Source of the DNA: Dechloromonas sp.
GTDB taxonomy: Bacteria > Pseudomonadota > Gammaproteobacteria > Burkholderiales > Rhodocyclaceae
Assembly (NCBI GenBank): GCA_013693915.1
Contig: CP059264.1
Location: 1,827,881-1,837,294, forward strand
Reading direction: 5' to 3'
DNA length: 9,414 bases
Positions 1 through 7,297 of this stretch are shown piece after piece. The first letter of the stretch is position 1. The number at the start of each line of letters is the position of its first letter. Under the pieces are notes generated by a model that made no database searches, was not told where the DNA came from, and saw nothing but the letters and a program-made list of their open reading frames with translations. Made by a program: the position numbers and the translations under genes.

Positions 1-1269
1 ATGAGTTTTTCCGGCGCGCCCTACGATACGGGGATCGTCCGCTCGAACAAGCTCGAGTGGACCTTCCTGGTCGCCAACCCGGCAGGCCACAGCAATCCGC
101 GCGTCCGCGTGATCTTCCTGATGGTTCTTGTCGGATTTGCGACATCCCTGCTGTTGGCCATCGTTCTCGCGCCTTTCTGGGCGTTGCCGATGACCCGGGC
201 TCTGAACGACCTCATTGCCCAGACCCGCGCGCTCACCAGCGGCAAGTTCGGTTCCCGGGTCACGCGCGGCCCCATCCAGGAATTCAACCAGCTGGCGACC
301 GACATGGAGTCGATGGCCGGGGCAGTCCGGCAACGCCAGGCCGAACTGGAGCAGAGTGAGGAGCGTCTGGTGCAGACGCTGCAGACCTTGCAGAGCCTCA
401 ATGTCGAGCTCGAGAGCCGGGTCGAACGGCGCACCGCGGATCTGGCACGCGCCAACAGCGAGTTGTCGGCAGCCATGGAAACGCTCAAGGTGGCGCAGGG
501 CGAACTGGTGCGCAGCGAGAAGCTGGCCGCTCTCGGCAACCTGGTCGGCGGTGTGGCGCACGAACTGAATACGCCGATCGGCAACGGCGTGATGGCGGTG
601 TCGACAGTCCACGACCACGTCCGCGAATTTCGCAAACGAATGGAGAGCGGCTTGTGGCGGCCGTCACTGGAGGCGTTTGTCGACCGCGTCGAACGCGGCA
701 GTGAAATCGCGGTGCGCAATCTGCAGCGGGCGAACGAACTGCTTGCCAGCTTCAAGCAGGTGGCGATCGACCAGACGAGCGCGCAACGACGCCAGTTCAT
801 GCTTCTGGAAGTGGTCGACGAGATCCTCCTGACCCTGCAACCCACCTTCAAGCGTACTCCGTTCAAGCTGCGCTGCCAGATTCCCGGCGACCTGACGATG
901 GACAGTTACCCCGGACCACTCGGGCAGGTGCTGACCAACCTGCTGACGAATTCACTGCAGCACGGCTTCGAGGGAAGAGCCAGCGGCGAGGTGGACATCA
1001 CTGCAAAGCGCGAGGACGACGGGCGGGTGTGTCTGGAAGTTGCCGACAACGGCATGGGGATCGCACCGGACCTTCTGGGCCGGATCTTCGATCCGTTCGT
1101 GACCAGCAAGCTGGGGCAGGGTGGTAACGGTCTCGGCCTGCATATCGTCTGGAACACCGTGAACGGGGTGCTCGGTGGCACCATCTCGGTCGACAGTTCG
1201 CCCGAGCGGGGAACGCGTTTCCGTATAATCCTGCCTATTGTCGCTCCGAGCCAGCTTTCCGCAGACTGA
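1..1269 (+). CDS. Membrane sensor histidine kinase, 5'-truncated by window edge
   Basis: C-terminal part of a two-component sensor kinase that autophosphorylates on histidine and passes the phosphate to an unseen response regulator. Numbering from base 1: residues 1-35 look like the end of a periplasmic sensor domain, one transmembrane helix lies at about 37-60, a HAMP linker at about 60-115 and a Glu/Gln/Leu-rich coiled coil at about 105-175. The H-box (VAHELNTPIGN) puts the phospho-acceptor at His187. The ATPase domain has an N-box around Asn313-His321, a G1 box DNGMG at 349-353, an F box at 362-366 and a G2 box GGNGLGL at 374-380, so it should be catalytically competent. A whole kinase of this type would have a second helix and a sensor region upstream, so the ATG at base 1 is probably an internal methionine. 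The ligand cannot be inferred. The next gene starts 15 bases downstream in the same frame. Confidence 0.93.
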   Translation: MSFSGAPYDTGIVRSNKLEWTFLVANPAGHSNPRVRVIFLMVLVGFATSLLLAIVLAPFWALPMTRALNDLIAQTRALTSGKFGSRVTRGPIQEFNQLATDMESMAGAVRQRQAELEQSEERLVQTLQTLQSLNVELESRVERRTADLARANSELSAAMETLKVAQGELVRSEKLAALGNLVGGVAHELNTPIGNGVMAVSTVHDHVREFRKRMESGLWRPSLEAFVDRVERGSEIAVRNLQRANELLASFKQVAIDQTSAQRRQFMLLEVVDEILLTLQPTFKRTPFKLRCQIPGDLTMDSYPGPLGQVLTNLLTNSLQHGFEGRASGEVDITAKREDDGRVCLEVADNGMGIAPDLLGRIFDPFVTSKLGQGGNGLGLHIVWNTVNGVLGGTISVDSSPERGTRFRIILPIVAPSQLSAD

Positions 1270-1284
1270 AACATCACGCATCCA

Positions 1285-2400
1285 ATGCCGCACAGAAAAC
1301 TAAATGTCTCCGCCCGTGGCATGTTCGATGCCTACGAAGCCCTGCTCAAGACCCGCAACTACGTTGCCGATGCCGCCCAGATGGCCGCCGCCGGCGCGTT
1401 GCAGGCGCTCTATGGAAACCTGCTCGCATTCAAGGTCGACCGCGGCAGCACGTTCAAGCGCCTGCTGGCGCCGCCGACGCCGCCCAAGGGGCTGTATTTC
1501 TGGGGAGGCGTCGGGCGCGGCAAGAGCTTCCTGATGGATTGCTTCTATGACTCGGTGCCGTACCGGCGCAAGAAGCGCATCCATTTCCACGCCTTCATGC
1601 AGCAGATTCACCGCGATCTCGAGAAATACAAGGGTGAACCCGACCCGATGCTCAGGATTGCCGACCAGATCGCGCGCGAGGTGCGACTGCTGTGCTTCGA
1701 CGAGTTCCACGTCTCCGACATCGCCGACGCGATGATCCTCGGCCGGCTGCTCGACGGCTTGTTTGCCAGGGGCGTGATCCTGGTCATGACATCCAACTAT
1801 CCGCCCGACCGGCTCTACCCGAACGGCCTGCAGCGGGAGAATTTCCTGCCGACCATCGCCCTGCTCAAACGGAATCTCGACGTGCTCGAGGTCGAGGCCG
1901 GAATCGATTATCGCTTGCGGGCGCTCGATCAGGTCGAGATCTACCATCATCCCGCCGATGCGGCTGCCGAAAGGAAGATGCTCGACTATTTCCGCATGGT
2001 CGCCGGCGAGGACGGCAGGAAGGGCGGCAGCATCGAAGTGCTCGGGCGCGATATCGACACGGTTCGCCGCGGCCATGGCGTCATCTGGTTCGAGTTCAGG
2101 ACGCTGTGCGGCGGGCCGCGCTCGCAGAATGACTACCTCGAGATCGCCCGCAGCTACCACACGGTGCTGCTCTCGCATGTTCCGCGGATGTCCCGGGATC
2201 AGGCGTCCGAGGCGCGCCGTTTCACCTGGCTGGTCGATGTCTTCTACGATCACAGGGTCAAGCTGATCGCCACCGCCGACTGCGCGGCGGACGCGCTCTA
2301 CACCGCAGGCACCCAGGCCGCGGAATTCGCGCGCACGGTGAGCCGGCTGACGGAAATGCACTCGCGCGACTACCTTGCCCAGCCGCACATCGCCGGCTGA
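1285..2400 (+). CDS. zapE: ZapE/AFG1-family cell division ATPase
   Basis: P-loop ATPase of the AFG1 family. In Escherichia coli ZapE associates with the Z-ring during constriction, and the mitochondrial relative AFG1/LACE1 acts in protein quality control. At 371 residues the length matches ZapE (about 375). The Walker A motif GGVGRGKS is at 74-81, Walker B LLCFDE at 135-140, and the sensor-like stretch MTSNYPP with the following NGLQRENFLP is the family signature. RRFTWLVDVFYDH near the C-terminus and the RLTEMHSRDYL ending also match E. coli ZapE as I remember it. The ATG at 1285 is the first start after the kinase stop and has no good Shine-Dalgarno site. The ATG at 1321 (MFDAYEALLK) is a plausible alternative, because family members often begin near this motif. 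The tight spacing on both sides suggests co-transcription with the kinase and the HD-GYP gene. Confidence 0.93.
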   Translation: MPHRKLNVSARGMFDAYEALLKTRNYVADAAQMAAAGALQALYGNLLAFKVDRGSTFKRLLAPPTPPKGLYFWGGVGRGKSFLMDCFYDSVPYRRKKRIHFHAFMQQIHRDLEKYKGEPDPMLRIADQIAREVRLLCFDEFHVSDIADAMILGRLLDGLFARGVILVMTSNYPPDRLYPNGLQRENFLPTIALLKRNLDVLEVEAGIDYRLRALDQVEIYHHPADAAAERKMLDYFRMVAGEDGRKGGSIEVLGRDIDTVRRGHGVIWFEFRTLCGGPRSQNDYLEIARSYHTVLLSHVPRMSRDQASEARRFTWLVDVFYDHRVKLIATADCAADALYTAGTQAAEFARTVSRLTEMHSRDYLAQPHIAG

Positions 2401-2405
2401 GCGTC

Positions 2406-3659
2406 ATGAACGTCGCGACCGTTCCGCAGGATCTGGCGATCGACCTGCGCCAGCTGGTGATGACGATCGCCAATGCCGTCGACCTGGTCGGCGTCGATGA
2501 CCTGCTGCACGGCCGCCGGGTAGGCATGTTGGCGCGCGACCTCGGCCGCCAGCTTGGTCTGGACGAGAAGGCGCAGATACTGCTTTACGATGCCGGTTTG
2601 CTCCATGACTGCGGCGTTGCGTCGAGTTGCGCCCATCCGCGCCTGCTGCGCGATCTCGAATGGCCGGGTGCCGAGGCGCATTGCATCCGCGGCGGGGAAC
2701 TGCTGCGCGATTTCGCGCCGCTGGCCAGTCTGGCGCCAATCATCCGCCATCACCACAGCCGCTGGGATGCGCCGGAATCGCAAAGCCTGCCGCCGGACGT
2801 CGCGCGCTTCGCCAACGTGATCTTCCTTGCCGACCGCATCGATGCCTTGCTGGGGCCCTTTCATGGCGATCTGACCACTCTCGCCCATGCCGAAGAAATC
2901 AGGATGCGGCTGGCGGCCGCGCGCGGAAGCCTCTTCGCTCCCGACCTCGTCGATGCCTTTCTCGAACTGTCGCAGGGAGACCGGTTCTGGCTGGGCTTGC
3001 AGCCCGATGCGGTGCGGCAGTACCAGACGGACATGGAGGCATTCCGCGACCTGTGGCTGGTCACCTGGCAGGAATTCAGGCGTTGCACCGAGATCTTTGC
3101 CCGCATCCTCGACGCCAAATCGCCCCATACGGAGCGCCACTCGCGCGGGGTTTCCCTGCTGGCCGGGCATCTGGCAGGCCGCATGGGCATGGATGTCGTG
3201 ACCTGCGAAAGGATAGCGGTGGCGGGTTTGCTGCACGATATCGGCAAGCTGAAGATCCCCGGCGCGATCATCGACGCCGATGGCGCCCTTGCGGCCGACG
3301 AGTTCGAACTGATGAAGACACACAGCCGCGGCACGCTCGAGGTGCTCCAGCGCCTCCAGGCCATCGAGGAAATCGCGCGCTGGGCCTCGTACCACCATGA
3401 AACCCCCGATGGCGAGGGCTATCCGTTTCATGTCGCCGGCGATGCCCTGCCGCTCGAAGCGCGCATCATCAATGTCGCCGACGTCTTCCAGGCGTTGGCT
3501 CAGGATCGCCCCTATCACAGGCCACTGGAGGCGGCGGAGATACTGGCCATCCTCAAGGAGCGGGCGGCCAGCGGCAAGTCCGATGCATCGGTGGTCGCCG
3601 CCGTCGAGGCCGATCTCGACAATTGTCATCGGATCGCCCTGTGTCGCCCGAGCCAATGA
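2406..3659 (+). CDS. Tandem HD / HD-GYP domain protein, probable cyclic-dinucleotide phosphodiesterase
   Basis: A 417-residue soluble protein with two HD-superfamily domains. The C-terminal one (about 225-400) is a complete HD-GYP domain: His245 in HTERHSRG, the HD pair His277-Asp278 in LLHDIGK, His306 in MKTHS, HHETPDGEGYP at 330-340 and Asp359 in NVADVF. HD-GYP enzymes hydrolyse cyclic-di-GMP, and some hydrolyse 3'3'-cGAMP. The N-terminal domain (about 30-150) keeps His35, an HD pair His67-Asp68 and HHHSRWD at 115-121, but has no GYP motif, so it is probably degenerate or regulatory. The arrangement resembles Vibrio cholerae V-cGAP1 (VCA0681), which also has a degenerate N-terminal HD domain; that is a family analogy, not proof of substrate. 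There is no transmembrane segment or receiver domain. It starts 5 bases after zapE with only a weak ribosome binding site, consistent with translational coupling. Confidence 0.9.
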   Translation: MNVATVPQDLAIDLRQLVMTIANAVDLVGVDDLLHGRRVGMLARDLGRQLGLDEKAQILLYDAGLLHDCGVASSCAHPRLLRDLEWPGAEAHCIRGGELLRDFAPLASLAPIIRHHHSRWDAPESQSLPPDVARFANVIFLADRIDALLGPFHGDLTTLAHAEEIRMRLAAARGSLFAPDLVDAFLELSQGDRFWLGLQPDAVRQYQTDMEAFRDLWLVTWQEFRRCTEIFARILDAKSPHTERHSRGVSLLAGHLAGRMGMDVVTCERIAVAGLLHDIGKLKIPGAIIDADGALAADEFELMKTHSRGTLEVLQRLQAIEEIARWASYHHETPDGEGYPFHVAGDALPLEARIINVADVFQALAQDRPYHRPLEAAEILAILKERAASGKSDASVVAAVEADLDNCHRIALCRPSQ

Positions 3660-3815
3660 ATGGCGCTGACGCCAGCGCGATCGATCGTTCCCCGAGCGTT
3701 CGTCTTCCTGCGCCAGGCCAACGGCGGCACGTAATCGCGATCGGCGGAACGGCCTGTCGCGGTCGACCGCTGGATATCTGCAAAGCCTGAACCCGCCCTG
3801 GATGCCAGACCCCTG
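3660..3815 (+). other. 156-base spacer between HD-GYP and permease genes
   Basis: No gene is supported here. Just after the HD-GYP stop is a small GC stem-loop (arms GCGCTG 3663-3668 and CAGCGC 3673-3678, loop ACGC) without a following T tract, so it is at most a weak terminator. The rest is GC-rich and has no convincing -35/-10 pair. Its length, compared with the 5-15 base spacings upstream, suggests that the permease gene may have its own promoter, but I cannot point to one. Confidence 0.35.
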
Positions 3816-5246
3816 ATGCAACCACCCGGTGATGCCGCCGACCGTCCCTCCACCGCGACGCTGGTGCTGCTCGCCAGCCTCTATTGCGCGCAGGGGCTGC
3901 CCTCGGGGCTGATCGCGCATTCGCTGCCGGTGCTGCTGCGCCAGCACGGCGTCGACCTTGCCGTGATCGGTGTCCTCAAGCTGCTGGCGTTGCCGTGGAT
4001 GCTCAAGGTGCTGTGGGCACCGTGGGTCGACCGCATCGCTTCGGAACGCCTCGGCCATCATCGCGGCTGGATACTGCCGCTGCAGACGACCATCATCCTT
4101 TGCGTCGCCAGCCTCGCCCTGATAAGCCCGGCGACCTTGTTCACGCTTCACTTGCCGCTGCTGCTCGGACTTATCCTGCTCATCAACCTGGCTGCGGCCA
4201 CCCAGGACATCGCCACGGATGGCCTCACCGTGCGCCTGCTGTCCGAGCGCGGACGCGGTCTCGGCAACAGCCTGCAGGTCGGCGGCTACAAGGTCGGCAT
4301 GATCATCAGCGGCAGCGGTCTCCTGATCGTCATTGACCACCTTGGCTGGAATCTCGGTCTCGCCCTGATTACCTTGTTGCTGCTGCTGTGCACCGTGCCG
4401 ATCTGGCGTTTTCCCGAACGGCAGCGCATTCCGCACCAGGCAATGGCAGCCGAAAGCGCCCGTGGACCGCGCCTGCTGCTGACCCATTACCGCGGCCTGC
4501 TGGCGCAGCCGGGGATGCTCGCCTGGCTGGCGGTGGTGCTGACCTTCAAGCTCGGCGACGCGCTGGGTTCGCCGATGGTCAAGCCGATGCTGGTCGACCA
4601 GGGCTGGACCAATGTTGCCCTCGGCGAACTGACACTGATCAGCAGCATTGCCGGCATCGGCGGCGCCGCCCTCGGCGGCCTGCTCTATGCGCGGCTGGGC
4701 GCCCGGCGCTCGTTGCTGACCTTCGGCAGCCTGCAGGCCGCGGGCATCGCGTCGATGGCGTTGCTGGTGAACGCGGGCGGCGCCACCGGACTGGTCTATC
4801 TGGTCGCGCTCGGCGAGCAAGTCGCCGACGGCATGTCCACGGTCGCCCTGTTCGCGGTCATGATGCAGAAATGCCGTCCCGGTCACGAAGGTGGCGACTT
4901 CACCCTGCAGGCCAGCGCCCAGGTCCTGCTCGCCGGCCTGGTCGGCGCGGCCAGCGGCGTCCTCGCCAAGTCGCTCGGCTACGTGCCGCTGTTCGCCATG
5001 GCGGGGGCGCTCGGGCTGGCCGCGCTGGCGCCGCTACTGTTCGGTTTGGTGCGGCTGGGAAGCGACGATGCACGGGGTGAGCCTGCGATCAGCCGGGAGC
5101 TGGCAAGGGTCCAGTTTCGCACGCTTGCGCTCGGCTATCTGCTCCTCGGCGGGCAGCTTTCTGCGCGAGCGGCGCAACGGCGGGTCGCCCGCCTGGCGTT
5201 GCCACCGACCCATGGTTTGCTCTCGACAAACAGGATGAGCAGATGA
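3816..5246 (+). CDS. MFS permease of the AmpG / PAT (peptide-acetyl-CoA transporter) family
   Basis: A 476-residue polytopic inner-membrane transporter. AmpG imports GlcNAc-anhydroMurNAc muropeptides for cell-wall recycling, and other members of this family carry different cargo. Family hallmarks are visible: LWAPWVDR at 66-73 between the early helices followed by a charged loop and RGWILPLQ, ATQDIATDGL around 128-137, RGLGNSLQVGGYKVGM, and the C-half helix with FKLGDALGSPMVKPML. About a dozen hydrophobic segments follow in the usual MFS pattern. From about residue 416 to the end the protein becomes polar and Arg-rich with one short hydrophobic stretch; this tail does not look like a conserved helix pair and may be lineage-specific or altered. 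The ATG at 3816 is the first reasonable start and has no strong ribosome binding site. The stop overlaps the next start as ATGA (5243-5246), so the two proteins are probably made together. Cargo is not assignable from sequence alone. Confidence 0.85.
   Translation: MQPPGDAADRPSTATLVLLASLYCAQGLPSGLIAHSLPVLLRQHGVDLAVIGVLKLLALPWMLKVLWAPWVDRIASERLGHHRGWILPLQTTIILCVASLALISPATLFTLHLPLLLGLILLINLAAATQDIATDGLTVRLLSERGRGLGNSLQVGGYKVGMIISGSGLLIVIDHLGWNLGLALITLLLLLCTVPIWRFPERQRIPHQAMAAESARGPRLLLTHYRGLLAQPGMLAWLAVVLTFKLGDALGSPMVKPMLVDQGWTNVALGELTLISSIAGIGGAALGGLLYARLGARRSLLTFGSLQAAGIASMALLVNAGGATGLVYLVALGEQVADGMSTVALFAVMMQKCRPGHEGGDFTLQASAQVLLAGLVGAASGVLAKSLGYVPLFAMAGALGLAALAPLLFGLVRLGSDDARGEPAISRELARVQFRTLALGYLLLGGQLSARAAQRRVARLALPPTHGLLSTNRMSR
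5232..5235 (+). promoter_or_regulatory. Ribosome binding site inside the permease 3' end
   Basis: AGGA sits 7 bases before the ATG at 5243, within the last codons of the permease. It supports that start over the second ATG at 5249 and, with the ATGA overlap, points to coupled translation. Confidence 0.6.
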
Positions 5247-5923
5247 CGATGGCCCGATTCGTGCTGCGCCGCCCATGGGTTGCAGTGATAGGTTTCCTGT
5301 CCTTCCTTGCCGCGGCTGCAGAGCCGCTGATCTTCGATAGCTGCCTCGATGTCCAGGGCGGGACGGTGACCGCCGTTGCCGACCGCGAGCAGGCCATGCT
5401 GGTGCGCAGCGACAGCCGGCAGGGCCAGCCTGCGATCCGCTACAACCCGGACGTGCTGCCGGGGCTCGGTTCGGCCGCTCGCCTGTTCTTCTATGCGCAC
5501 CAGTGTGCCCGCCTGGGTCTCCCCGCTGGCACCGCGGAAAGCGCTGCCGAGATCGCCCGTCAGGCGGATTGCCTTGGCCTTGGCGCGCTGCTTGGGGGCA
5601 AGTTGCTGCAGCGGGAAGATGTGCCGGCCCTGCAGGCCGCACTCACGTTCAGCGACGCCGATTGGGCCGTGCTGCCCGGGCCTCCGCGCAGCTTCGACCT
5701 GGCCAGTTGCCGGGTGAGCGGTGGCGGCGTTCTGCAACTGCCGCTCGCCAGGCAGCCGTCGGCACGGCAGACGGCCTGGAACAACTGCATCCATGCCTGT
5801 GGCGACCGCCTCTGGAACTGCCAGAAGCGATGCGGCCACGCCGATTGCGCCAGCTGCCTGAGTGCCTTCGGTCTCTGCAAGAGCGGTTGCGGCGCTGATC
5901 CGGCCGCCAGGATTCAGTATTAG
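5243..5923 (+). CDS. Exported cysteine-rich protein, apparently a degenerate zinc-metallopeptidase-like protein
   Basis: A 226-residue protein of no firm family. Residues 1-26 form a Sec signal peptide: Arg5, Arg9 and Arg10, a hydrophobic core at 12-23, and AAAA before Glu27 as the likely cleavage area. The middle (IRYNP at 65-69, LFFYAHQCARLGL at 81-93, ARQADCLGLGAL at 105-116) has the layout of small periplasmic metallopeptidase-like proteins in which FFYAHEC.HH is followed by an AD(C/W) helix. Here the HExxH is HQCAR: His86 is kept, but Glu is Gln87 and the second His is Arg90, so zinc catalysis is not expected. The last 45 residues hold eight cysteines (182, 186, 193, 197, 202, 205, 212, 216), giving two CX3C pairs six residues apart and a third at 212/216, as in disulfide-bonded helical hairpins. 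It is coupled to the AmpG-like permease, so an envelope role is likely. The metallopeptidase link is from remembered motif layout and is tentative. Confidence 0.75.
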   Translation: MTMARFVLRRPWVAVIGFLSFLAAAAEPLIFDSCLDVQGGTVTAVADREQAMLVRSDSRQGQPAIRYNPDVLPGLGSAARLFFYAHQCARLGLPAGTAESAAEIARQADCLGLGALLGGKLLQREDVPALQAALTFSDADWAVLPGPPRSFDLASCRVSGGGVLQLPLARQPSARQTAWNNCIHACGDRLWNCQKRCGHADCASCLSAFGLCKSGCGADPAARIQY

Positions 5924-5936
5924 CGGCGAGCGCCGC
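5923..5936 (+). other. Short stem-loop at the end of the exported-protein gene
   Basis: GCGGC (5923-5927) and GCCGC (5932-5936) can pair around a GAGC loop, beginning on the last base of the stop codon. There is no T tract. It may protect the 3' end or be chance in GC-rich DNA. Confidence 0.25.
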
Positions 5937-5969
5937 AGACGATCGATCAGGGGCGTTTCCCGCCATGGA

Positions 5970-5992
5970 GAACCCGGCATCCGGCCGGGTTC
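5970..5992. terminator. Inverted repeat between convergent genes, possible bidirectional terminator
   Basis: Perfect 9-bp arms GAACCCGGC (5970-5978) and GCCGGGTTC (5984-5992) surround the 5-base loop ATCCG. It lies 47 bases past the + strand stop and 20 bases past the metY stop, exactly where a shared terminator is expected. Neither strand has a T tract after the stem, so it is not a classical intrinsic terminator and may work with Rho or as an RNA 3'-end stabiliser. Confidence 0.5.
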
Positions 5993-6012
5993 CCGTCGCG
6001 CAACCCCTCGAC

Positions 6013-7284
6013 TTACGCGGCGTTGAGCGCCTGGTCGAGGTCGGCGATCAGGTCGTCGACGTGCTCGATGCCGATCGACAGCCGGATCATGTCTTCCGAC
6101 ACGCCGGCCTTGGCCATCTCCTCGGGCCCGAGCTGGCGGTGCGTGGTCGTCGCCGGGTGGCAGGCCAGCGTCTTGCAGTCGCCGATGTTGACCAGGCGGG
6201 TGACCAGCGCCAGCGCGTCCTGGAAGCGGCCGCCGGCTTCGCGCCCGCCCTTGACGCCGAAGTTGAGGATGCCGGAAGCCTTGCCGCCCATGTACTTCTG
6301 CACCAGCGCGTGGTCCTTGTGGTCGGGCAGGCCGGCGTAGTTGACCCAGCTCACCTTCGGGTGGTTCTGCAGGAACTGCGCGATCTTCAGCGAATTTTCA
6401 CAGATGCGGTCCATGCGCAGGGCCAGCGTTTCGACGCCCTGCAGGATCAGGAAGGCGTTGAACGGGCTGATCGCGGCGCCCATGTTGCGCAGCGGCACGA
6501 CGCGGGCGCGGCCGATGTAGGCGGCAGGGCCGAGCGCCTCGGTATAGACGACGCCATGGTAGGAGACGTCCGGCTCGTTAAGGCGCCTGAACTTGGCCTT
6601 GTGCTCGGCCCACGGAAACTTGCCGCTGTCGACGATGATGCCGCCGATCGAGTTGCCATGGCCGCCCAGGTACTTGGTCAGCGCATGGACGACGATGTCG
6701 GCGCCGTGCTCGAAGGGACGGCACAGGTAGGGCGAGGGCACGGTGTTGTCGACGATGACCGGCACGCCGTGCCTGTGGGCGATCTCGGCGAGCTTCTCGA
6801 AGTCGGTGATGTTGCCGAGCGGGTTGCCGACCGACTCGCAGAAAATCGCCTTGGTCTTGCCGTCGATCAGTTTCTCGAAGGCGGCCGGGTCACGGTAATC
6901 GGCGAAGCGCACGTCGATGCCGTACTGTGGCAGCGTGTGGGCGAACAGGTTGTAGGTGCCGCCGTAGAGTGTCGATGAAGTGACGATGTTGTCGCCGGCC
7001 TCGGTGATGGTCTGGATCGCCGCGGTGATCGCGGCCATGCCGGAAGCCATCGCCAGCGCGGCGATGCCGCCCTCCATTTCGGCGACGCGCTTTTCCAGCA
7101 CATCCTGGGTCGGGTTCATGATGCGCGTGTAGATGTTGCCGGCGACCTTGAGGTCGAACAGGTCGGCGCCGTGCTGCGTGCTGTCGAAGGCATAGGATGT
7201 CGTCTGGTAGATGGGTACGGCGACTGCCTTGGTGGTCGGATCGGGCGAATAGCCGCCATGGACGGCGATGGTTTCGAGTTTCAT
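6013..7284 (-). CDS. metY: O-acetylhomoserine sulfhydrylase (O-acetylhomoserine aminocarboxypropyltransferase)
   Basis: Cytosolic PLP enzyme of the Cys/Met metabolism family. It makes homocysteine and acetate from O-acetylhomoserine and sulfide, the direct sulfhydrylation route to methionine. The 423-residue length is typical of MetY and longer than most MetZ/MetB proteins. Motifs in order: ETIAVHGGY at the N-terminus, YTRIMNPT at 52-59 (phosphate-binding Tyr and Arg of the neighbouring subunit), EGGIAALAMASGMAA, VIVDNTVPSPYLCRP with the PLP-ring Asp, HALTKYLGGHG with the Schiff-base lysine Lys204, and the C-terminal HPATTTHRQL and IRLSIGIEH. All key residues are present. Some relatives are annotated as O-acetylserine-using, so substrate preference is inferred from the family. 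It stands alone on the minus strand with a good ribosome binding site. No SAM or SAH riboswitch was recognised in the leader. Confidence 0.95.
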   Translation of the reverse strand: MKLETIAVHGGYSPDPTTKAVAVPIYQTTSYAFDSTQHGADLFDLKVAGNIYTRIMNPTQDVLEKRVAEMEGGIAALAMASGMAAITAAIQTITEAGDNIVTSSTLYGGTYNLFAHTLPQYGIDVRFADYRDPAAFEKLIDGKTKAIFCESVGNPLGNITDFEKLAEIAHRHGVPVIVDNTVPSPYLCRPFEHGADIVVHALTKYLGGHGNSIGGIIVDSGKFPWAEHKAKFRRLNEPDVSYHGVVYTEALGPAAYIGRARVVPLRNMGAAISPFNAFLILQGVETLALRMDRICENSLKIAQFLQNHPKVSWVNYAGLPDHKDHALVQKYMGGKASGILNFGVKGGREAGGRFQDALALVTRLVNIGDCKTLACHPATTTHRQLGPEEMAKAGVSEDMIRLSIGIEHVDDLIADLDQALNAA

Positions 7285-7291
7285 GCGAGTG

Positions 7292-7297
7292 TCTCCC
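7292..7297 (-). promoter_or_regulatory. metY ribosome binding site
   Basis: On the minus strand GGGAGA lies 7 bases before the ATG at 7284, which fixes the metY start. Confidence 0.65.

Noticed and set aside
1300..2388. Minus-strand open frame of 362 codons opposite zapE
   Set aside because: It mirrors zapE codon by codon, has no recognisable motif and no ribosome binding site. Shadow frame.
3663..3678. GC hairpin after the HD-GYP gene as a terminator
   Set aside because: The stem is only 6 bp with no T tract, which is too common in DNA of this composition to call. It is mentioned only in the spacer entry.
2370..4886. Minus-strand open frame of 838 codons across zapE, the HD-GYP gene and the permease gene
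   Set aside because: It is antisense to three well-supported genes, its composition is His/Gln/Arg/Gly-rich without domains, and it crosses gene borders. This is a typical GC-rich shadow frame.
5965..6978. Plus-strand open frame of 337 codons opposite metY
   Set aside because: It is antisense to a complete, motif-verified metY, and its Val/Asp/Gly/Arg-rich sequence has the usual look of an antisense frame.
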